64,000 nucleotides of DNA from Turbatrix aceti (Eukaryota; Nematoda; Chromadorea; Rhabditida; Panagrolaimidae), in assembly GCA_963969345.1 (NCBI GenBank), contig OZ017768.1:4984718-5048717 (forward strand), read 5' to 3'. The notes beneath the pieces were generated by a model, which was not told the origin of the DNA, searched no databases, and saw only the letters and a list, made by a program, of their open reading frames with translations. The first letter of the stretch is position 1; each line of letters begins with the position of its first letter. The position numbers were made by a program, and so were the translations under genes. Shown here piece by piece: positions 55,868 through 64,000 of the stretch.

Positions 55868-57955
55868 TTCTTGACTGACCGTAGTTGCTGAACGTAAACG
55901 GACTGATTGTTTTTCTTAGGGGGCGTGCCGTGATAATTGTGGCGATTTTTGCATGACAAAAATTTTTTTTTTGCATCATTATAAATTTTTGCCGGCAAAT
56001 TATTTGCCGGCAAATTATCTAATGTATCATAAGAAAACAATGGCACTGTTTTGAAAGAACAGCCCTGATCAACAGGATTTTCGTTCTGCCGATCAACATG
56101 TTTGTGGTATTTCAATCAAAAATGTCAGGAGTCGGTGTGTTTTGACTTTTGTTTCTGCTGACAGTCGCTCATCTGCTCAACCATAACAAAGGCAATAAAC
56201 ACGCACACAATCGGGTATTACAGGTTTATTGAGGACGGATTACGAAAATTTAGGATCCCAAGTTCTCGAGGTTTTCAATGCCAGAATCGCCTGCAGTTGA
56301 CTGTAAAGTGCCGTAAACCAGCAACTTTGAAAGGTCGAATAAAATTGGCCGGTCGGTTTATACAGGTGACTTGTCCGGCATTTACAGTCAATGATTGGCA
56401 TTTATGACCTTAAGAAAATAGTAAATAAATGTTTTAAAGTACACAGTTTGCAGCAGACCAACATTTTATTTTACGTTTTTCGATGCCAGTTCAGTAAAAG
56501 CCCGAACAACGTTCATTTTGGCACTTTGGCTGATTGCGGCATCCGTTGACAAACAAACTTGCTTCCCTGAGGTGCTCGATTTGACCAGAAGTCATCTCTC
56601 ATGCACACGCAGACCGGAAGGACCACCACGGACAGTGCCATCTCTCATGACCGGGCGGGTGGCCTCAGGGGAGAAATTAACTTGGATGCCGGAGGTTGAG
56701 GCATGCGGCGAGACCGAGACCACGAGTCATCAGGCGACTCGGCAAAGTCAAACAACCGGCAGGAAGGGTGGGTGGCAGCTGGCTGGCTGGCCGGTCTGTC
56801 CCGTTCTAGGTTGGTTGGCTGCATGCACCGAATAACCGACAGCCGCTTGGATGAAGGAGGTAATACCCCTCACCTCACCTCACCAGGCGAGTGATCTTCT
56901 GGCTTTCTATCCAAAAATTTTACACTTCGCCGAAAGGTGAAAATGAAATAAAATGGATTTTTCTGTTTTGTCAGACAGGTTGATCGACTGCCTCCTCTGA
57001 CCACCACCCCAACCGCCGCGCCTCCTCCAACGCCGCTCGCGTCCATCAAAACAAAACAACATTTGGACCCGGTATACCGCATCCGCATCCCCTGGCCTGG
57101 CCCGGTTGCTTGTTTGTTCGTTCGTGTTCGCCCTTACCTTTTTCTCTTCCAAAAGTGGTTTCCCCCTGAAAACGAGTCACTCAAAAGTTCCCGGTCCCCG
57201 ATCTTGTGCAGAAAAAAAAAGAAAAAAAAGTATCGTGAGTGAGTTGTGAAGTACTTTTTTTTGCACATTTCTGCTTCCCTATTTTTTTCTTTTTTTTTTC
57301 AACGCGCATCACCTTTTTTGTAAAACCCCAAGTTCAAGGCCCCTAACATTGATTTTTTGTTTTTTTTTAATGAAAAAACCGTTTTAGTCAAAACATGCAA
57401 GTTTGGATTCATTCTGATTACGAAGCGGAGCGGCCGTGCTTTCGCGTGTCTGACCACAAAAAAAAGAACGAACGTGCTTCGCTCGTTCGTTCGTTCGTTT
57501 TTTTTTGGACGTTCCTATCCATGCTTGCTCGGGCTGTTCTTTTTTTGTTTGTTTGAGGACGAGGTGGCGCTGGCGCTGGCGCTGCTGTCAGCACGCGTCC
57601 GGTCATCCAGCATGCGCCTATGTATCTATTATAGCTGTCGGCGCACTGGTCATTACACAATATCAATTTTATATTCATCTTTTCCGTCGTCGAAGCGTGT
57701 TCGGTCGGCTAACTGAATAGTTGCCGGACGCGTTGGGGGCCTCAGCCACTCGCATCAGACGTCTCCCAAATGCATGACAAGGGTGCATGGATGCCCAAAG
57801 GCCCAAAACAATCGGGAGTTATGACAGTTTGTTGCCTTCTTTCCCGGGTCGTACCGATTATGTATATGGAGTGTGGAGTGTGACTTTGGCTACCCTGGGC
57901 GTCTATGGCGGATACATAATAAATACAATATACACGAGAGGAGCCGGGTGTGGGT
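55868..57955. other. Gene-poor region, part 1
   Basis: No splice-consistent coding sequence. Short TGGCTGGC and TTCG repeats (near 56780 and 57482-57499) and AT-rich tracts. Confidence 0.5.
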
Positions 57956-57963
57956 GGCTTGCC

Positions 57964-58432
57964 CAAGGCTTTGCATTCCGGTTATATTTTTTGCCGCTTA
58001 AATGCCGTTTAAATGCAAATTTGCAAAATAACCGACATTATACGGTCGAATATTGCTGGCCGCTTATATCGCAAAAAATAACCGGGTAGGATATGAAGTT
58101 AGAATAAAGTCAAAGAAAATAACCGTCTCAGTTTTGGACAGGTTGCATAAAAATTTGAAAATAACCGGGTCATTTTTTTCATTTTCAGTCGAATGTCCCC
58201 CTTTTTGGTCCAAATTTGCACGCTTATTTTACGTTTTTTATGCGGTTCATGATTTAGGGGGACGGTTAAAAAAGTCGAAAATAACCGCCGTATAACCCGG
58301 TTATTTTAAGTCGCGGAAAATAACCGGGCCGTATAACCCGGTTATTTTCGGGAAATGAAAATAACCGAATAACCGACCCGGTTATTCGTCATTCCGTTCC
58401 GCTTCGTTATATAACCGGAATGCAAAGCCTTG
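57964..58432. mobile_element. hAT-type non-autonomous element with exact 8-bp target duplication
   Basis: Ends CAAGGCTTTGCATTCCGGTT and AACCGGAATGCAAAGCCTTG are perfect inverted repeats of at least 22 bp and are flanked by GGCTTGCC on both sides (57956-57963, 58433-58440). The 469-bp interior is studded with AATAACCGGG and ATAACCCGGTTAT palindromes. No transposase. Different family from the hAT element at 16684. Confidence 0.93.
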
Positions 58433-58440
58433 GGCTTGCC

Positions 58441-61229
58441 TCCTCTCGCCACAGTGGACTTGCTTGTTTGCTCTCCGACAGGAGCGGCCTCTCGAGATCC
58501 GACTGCAACTACGACTGTGGCTGTGACTGTGTCGGATGTTTGCGCGTCTCTCCTACCTGGACCTCACCTCTGGATAAACTCCCGAACCCCTAAATCCCCG
58601 TGTCTCGTGTCTGGATTGCTTGTCACAAGTCAGGCGTGGGCAAGCAAGCTACTACTGCCCGACACTTGCTTGCCTCTTTTTCTATCCCCTTCGGCCGTCG
58701 CAGCTGGCGCGCTCGTTCGCTTTATCGATTTGCGTCTGGCACATGCACGCCGCCGCCACTACCGCCGCCGCGGCGACGGCGTACTTTCGGGTTTTTCCTG
58801 CCGGGGCTGCCGACTGGCTTTGTCCGCTGTCAAATCCGCTTTGAATTGGCCGCTGCGATTGTTTTCACATTCTCGATCGACGTTCATGTCGAGCGAGAAT
58901 GTCATTGGCTCAATCTGTGCGATAAGCTGTTTTTTGTCTTGCTTTAGGGCCTTTTGAGCCTCATTCCTTATCGACAGCTTACAAACGCTGTTCTTTTTGT
59001 TGAACGGAACAAGAACTGATAAAAACAATTTTTTTGTTTAACAAAAAAGTTTTTTTTGTTGGAGCTTTGTTTTTTGTTCAAAAAACTTGAGATAAGGAAA
59101 AACAATTGTTTGTTGCCTGAGGATCAAAAAAATCTAATCCTCGATGCCGATCCCACCTGTCCAACAGCAGCAGCAGCTGCTCGTTAGCCTGATTGCTGCT
59201 TTTGTTCTGTTTTGTTCTCTTTCATCGTTGTTTTTCGTTTTTCATTTATTTTGTGAGAGGGGCACATGCGGTAACGAGGTTTTCTCACATCATGGATCTA
59301 TTTAATTATTTATTTAATTTTCGGCCCAGGCGCCCATCTGCGTTTCTAATGGCGTGGCGAGCTGGGATCTTCCGGCAGTTTTTTTAACACCTCAGAGGTT
59401 TTTTTTCGGCCCCATGATCACAGTCTGCGATCAGGCAGTCAGTCAGTCGGTAGCACCTATGTAGCGAGGTGATAACGCAGTGCAGCGCTCGCTCATCACC
59501 GCGCGCGCAACGCGACTGACTGGAAACCGGATAGGCTAAGGCTAAATATTATAATGTGTTCGTCTCTTTGCTCCTCTTCTTGGTTGTTCCTGTTTTTTTT
59601 ACCGAGTTGAAGCTTGTCGCAACCCGGCGCGTCTCTCACTCTCGAGTTGGAGTCTAGTGCGTCCTCAAATTGTTAAGTGCCACGTTTTTGTGTCCTCTTC
59701 GGGGCCCATCTGGAACAAACTCCTTTTTTTCGCTTTTCACGTGTTAGCAAAAAAAAGTTATTTCGGGACTAAAAAATGCAGATTGACTGCCGATCAGGCC
59801 GTCAATCGGTTATGGCAAAAAAAGGGCGCCTGTTTTTTTGTCCGTTCACGAAACAAAATATTATAAAACAAAACAAAGGAATGGACGGGACGGAATTGGC
59901 TGCAGGCGAGAAAACGAGCAAACCCACCCGCCCAAATTAGCCAATTGCTGATGTGTGTTTCCCGGGGCGACTGATTGATTTTTCAATTACAATTACGTGA
60001 CAACAATTTGGTAGTACATACATAGTAGTCCAATTTGTCGAAGGAGCGAGCGTAACCTCTGGGTTGGAATCGGCTCACGCGACTCGACGCAACGCAATGC
60101 GACTGACTGACTGACTGCAACCAGTTCCCCCTCGCTCCTCCTCTCCTCCGCGCCTTTTCACAGTCACAGCCGGTAGTCACCTGGCTGGATCTGACGATCG
60201 TTTGCTTTGGCGCCGCGTATCGTGTCGTTTGCGCGTGTGGCCAGTCGCGGAAGGAGGGGAATGCGGGATGGGATGTATTGACTTACTTCGCCTCCTGACG
60301 CGACTTGGAGCATAGCCATGAGCCTGGGCCTGGGCCTGGGCCCCCGACAACCCCCCCTCTTTTCCCGAAAGACCGGCGGCGGTTCTGTCAATTGATACAC
60401 CCCTGTTTACGCTTTCTCATTTTTCCCACGATCGTGAATAAAAAAAAAACGAGATCGATTTCTTTTCTTCGCTGTTTCGAGATTCGGTACGGATGCTGCT
60501 GGGGTGTAAACCTTCGACGACGCCAGCTGGCTGGCTGACTAGACTGGTTCCGCCATCAGCTGGCTGCCTCCCAGATCAGGCCCTACCATGAGGTCTTGCA
60601 CGTGATGATGCGTTTAATTTTAACCCTTCGAAAGGGCGCTCGTCGAAGGGGAAAGCAAATTGCAACTTTTTGTTTTGAACAAATTTATGTACGCTAGACA
60701 GACAAAAGCAGCCTGCTTGTCTGTTTTTTTGTACTTTTGCGGAAGCTCTACAAAAATAGCAGTTTTTTTATTGCGCTGAACGGTTTTGTACCTGTACAGT
60801 TTTTTGTTCGTTCACCGGCGGCCATTGTCTGACTGCTCTGAAAGGCAAAAACACGTTATACGGCTTCTGACAACATAACAAAAAATTCCCGCCTCCCCCG
60901 TTTCTAATAATCCCCGTAAGGTCGAGAATTCACGAAAAAAACCGACGCCGCCAAGGGCCCAGTTATAGCTCAGCTCGCGAGCTCAGAGACAATTTTCAAT
61001 TTCCATGCGCGTGTCAAGCAGACGATATCGATGCTGATGCTGCTGCTGCTTTGAACCGGTTTCCGTGTGGGCTATCAGGATTTGTTGGTGGTATCTTGTG
61101 TCTTCTTCTTCTCGTGTGCGTGCGCGAGTTGGTTTTTCTTTGCTGCCGGTGCTGCATCTAACGCGCGCGTCTTGTCTTCCTTTTCTCAACCCATAACATA
61201 AGTCACATCCCTACCTTGCAGACGAGACA
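58441..61229. other. Gene-poor region, part 2
   Basis: Short tandem runs (GACTGACTGACTG near 60102, GGGCCTGGGCCTGGGC near 60326) and AT-rich sequence; no gene supported. Presumed promoter of the F-box gene at its right end. Confidence 0.5.
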
Positions 61230-63673
61230 ATGTCTCAGTGGCAGGACGAGACGGCGCAGCTCAAGGCAGAGGAGGTCGTGCTTCGCTCGACGCTTGCCCA
61301 GCGCCCGGCCCGGCTTCCGGCGCCTCCGCTTCCTGCCTCGCCGCCTCCCCCGGTTCCCTCGGGGTACGCTGCGATCAAGGGCCTCGTCCCTGCGTCTTCG
61401 GAAGACGAAGGAAGGCCCTCGACTTCTTCCAGCGACGACGACGACACGTCTTCGTCGCTCCGGATCGAGCGGAGTCGGCCCTCACCCCCTACCCCGGAGG
61501 ACGCGTTCAAGAAGCTGCCGTGGCACATCATGCGCCGCATTTTCGTCGGCCTAGAGATTCGTGAGCGTGCCATGGCCGCCGCGGTCTGCAAGCGGTGGTA
61601 CAACATCCTCACCAACGGTCACTGCCCTCTGCGCAACGTCGTCGTCCTCAACGTCTTCCAGAAGTCAGTCTGGCTGTCGACGGTCAGCAAGAACGCAGGC
61701 AGCAGCGTTCAGTGCGTTCACCTGCCTGATGAAATGGCGCTTCTCGGCATTTTATTGCACATCTCAGCTCCTGCGAGTGTCAAAATCTGGTACAACACGC
61801 CGGCTTTTGCCAAGCTCGTGCTGGAGAAGCTGAAGGAGGTCGGCGTCGAGACCAAGTGCGTCGACATTTTTCCTTACTCTAACGTGAGTTTTTCTTGCCT
61901 TGCCACGTAATGTTTTTTATGCCGTCAAGTGCCACTCGGCCAAACCAGAGTTTTTGTATTTATTATTTAATGGGATCGTTGATTGCTGAAAAGTAAAACA
62001 AACGCCGGTAGGAATCCTTCAATCCGGATTTTGGTACATTACGCAACGGCTGTCTGAAAAGATGTCTGTCCTTGATTGAAAAAGAAAACTAAAAAAACGT
62101 TTGGAGGGGTGCAAACAAGCCTTCGAACGAACAACGCTCTTCTCCTTGAGGCAAAAGAAGTAGTGTTCCGCTTATGCAACCAACAACCAAAACTCTGTTT
62201 CGATGAATGATGGAATAGAAAACGTCATTAAATAAAAAAAAAATTTCTGTCTTTCTCTGCGTCGTTCATTTTTCGTGATGTACTACAAAAAAAACGAACG
62301 CTATTTAGTGGTCGTTTTTAGTTTTTGAAGCTTGATTAAAAATTGCAATTGCCGCTTTGCCGGCTGGCGGTCTGGTGTTTGTTTTTGGCCGAACACGAAC
62401 ATAAACGCAAAAATGTGCATGTTATGCCAACTTTTGACGCTTTGGCGAAAAATATTTGTTTCGCATTTATTTTTATTACGTCAGCAGAGAACACAAAACT
62501 GGCACTGTCTGTCTGAAAACTGAATTTAAAAAAATTGTTGACTGCCAAAAAAAACGAAGAAACCTGAACTGGGCAAGAAAATGTTCAAACACCAAGTTTA
62601 CATTCAAAATTTTAGGAAGTAGGCATCGACATTTTCCACGAACACATGCCGGACCTCACGGGCATCACCATGCGACCACACGGCACGCAACACTTCTGGG
62701 AAGGCCTGGATCTGCAATCTTTCCCTAATTTTGAACGCCTCGACACGCTCATCCTCGACAGCTTCAATCTGAGTAAGACTTGGACAAAAAAACGTGCGCG
62801 TTTGCAATTATGAATTTTTTTACAGAAGAAGACGCAGAACTGCCACAGAGCATCACAACTCTCGAATGGCAAAATCGGCGTGAAAAATCGTTCGCAGAGG
62901 TGATGCCAAAGATCAAAAAACTCCACAACCTGGAGTACCTCCTCGTCGGTCAGGCGGATCTTCAGGCGTCGTGGGACGATTTTCTCGACATCGTCGACGG
63001 GGAAAACATGCCACGGCTCTCCTACCTCATGTTCCGGTTCTGCCGCTTCGGTCGCGAGTCGTACCCCGACAGGGGCGAAGAGGAGCTCCCAGAGATGATG
63101 CCGGGTCGTGAGAACGCGCTAAAACGACTGCAGTTTCTCAAGCTGGATCTCTGCTACGGCTATCTGCCGCGAATTCTCTCCAACTTCCTTGACATGACTT
63201 CAGAGGCTTTGAAAATTGTTTCACTGAACGTTATCAGCGACGAATCCGCCGCGCTTTACACGCAGATCTTCGATATTGTCGCCAAACGGGTGCTACAGCG
63301 AAAAGCGTCGCTCCATCTTGGGCTCCTGCAGAAGAGCAACAACAAGGAAACCGACGGGAGACACGAATTCACCGAGAGGGGCGCGTACCCCACTCCCAGC
63401 GAAGATTTCGAACGGGTTCTGTGGAAATTTGAATCCTCTTTCTGTGGGGATTCAAAGTTGCTGGGAAGCTTTTTCCTGCTCTGCCGATATCCGTATCTCT
63501 CGGATATAAAATTCATACAGTGCCCAGCTCTTGACAACGAGCTACTTGGTGCCATTGCGGCCCGGTGTCCTCGGCTAAAGAAGATATCGCTCATCGGCTG
63601 CGACAAGGTCACCGAAGAAGGCATTCTCCAGTTTTTGACGGCGTTCAGACAACGCAGTTCTAAAAATCTTGAC
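61230..63673 (+). CDS. F-box/LRR protein, 3' end beyond the window
   Basis: Exons 61230-61883, 62616-62772 and 62826-63673, ending at a GTGAGT donor; at least 553 residues, open. Start MSQWQDETAQLKAEE, 10 bases after a TTGCAG acceptor. N-terminus: coiled segment, Pro-rich stretch, acidic Ser run. F-box at about 90-130 (AFKKLPWHIMRRIFVGL, AAVCKRWYNIL). Leucine-rich repeats follow, e.g. LHNLEYLLVGQADL, LKRLQFLKLDL, CPRLKKISLIGCDKVTEEG. F-box proteins present substrates to SCF ubiquitin ligases through Skp1; LRRs bind the substrate. The intron after the last exon carries the GAAC-type palindromic repeat. Confidence 0.85.
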
Positions 63674-63699
63674 GTGAGTGACACTTGGATCAGGCACGA

Positions 63700-64000
63700 T
63701 TTTTTTTGTTCGTTGAACAAACATGAACGTTTAAAAAATTTTGTTCATAAAAACGAACGCGAACAAACACGGACGAACATCAAAAATTATTTTTTTACCG
63801 TTTGGACCAACTTTTGTTCACAGTTTTTCTCGATTTTTTCATAGCAAAAAATGCTGAGCAACTTTTTTACTGTTTTTTTTTTGCGTTTTGGACCTTATTT
63901 TTCTAATACTCAAATTTCGTGGCTTATTTTGTTCGTTTTGACTGTTCGAAAAATTTTAAAATGTTTGTAAACAAACATTAAAAACGTAATTTATAAAAAT
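63700..64000. repeat. GTTCGTTGAACAAAC-type palindromic repeat at window end
   Basis: Same motif class as the hAT element at 16684 (GAACAAACATGAACG, GTTCATAAAAACGAACGCG) in the intron of the F-box gene; right edge not in window. Confidence 0.55.

Noticed and set aside
1..64000. CRISPR array, bacterial operons or transferred bacterial genes
   Set aside because: No spaced direct repeats of that type; all supported genes are intron-containing or flanked by eukaryotic signals.

Overview
The window is a piece of an animal nuclear genome: split genes on both strands, GT-AG introns often only 45-60 bp, long AT-rich gaps, and one 200-base N run (assembly gap). I infer a nematode. The support is ShKT-type secreted proteins ending in the CRKTCGYC-type motif, a YitH-like GNAT family with a conserved short last exon, CxPACxPxC secreted repeats, closely spaced same-strand gene pairs that look like operons, and splice-acceptor sequence a few bases before several start codons, as expected for spliced-leader trans-splicing. 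No spliced-leader gene was seen, so the assignment stays an inference.

Layout. 1-0.8 kb: 3' end of a Thr-rich single-pass membrane protein. 1.0-7.5 kb (minus): EMC7, a two-TM protein 3' of it, and a partial copy of that protein 5' of it; the 4.5 kb EMC7 intron carries two long-inverted-repeat transposons flanking a duplicated 3' end of the SLC17-like gene that lies 27 kb away. 8-13 kb: one hypothetical protein and two small genes. 13.2-19.6 kb (minus): the pseudokinase SCYL2, with two ShKT genes nested on the plus strand in its largest intron. 19.9-22.5 kb (minus): tandem GNAT genes. 23.2-24.1 kb (minus): SH3 protein. 26.5-28.6 kb (minus): gamma-type syntrophin. 29.7-34.7 kb (plus): tandem SLC17-like transporters. 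36-38.4 kb (plus): Cys/Gln/Tyr-rich secreted repeat protein. 39-40.8 kb (minus): two unrecognised genes. 41.7-44.7 kb (minus): SRRT/ARS2. 45.3-46.8 kb (plus): MRTO4 followed by a small predicted mitochondrial membrane protein. 47.6-49.8 kb (plus): an S28-family serine peptidase homologue without its nucleophile. 52.7-55.9 kb: a four-TM protein, a Cys-rich secreted protein, and a 128-residue single-pass protein. 56-61 kb: a gene-poor stretch with a hAT-type element. 61.2 kb to the end: an F-box/LRR protein that runs off the window.

Most recognisable genes are housekeeping (ER insertase subunit, ribosome assembly factor, RNA cap-binding adaptor, clathrin adaptor, dystrophin-complex adaptor). 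The accessory content is secreted Cys-rich proteins, tandem duplicates and mobile DNA. Two hAT-type elements have exact 8-bp target duplications, and the EMC7-intron elements end at TTAA, as piggyBac-type elements do. All exon coordinates were derived by hand from splice sites and reading-frame continuity.
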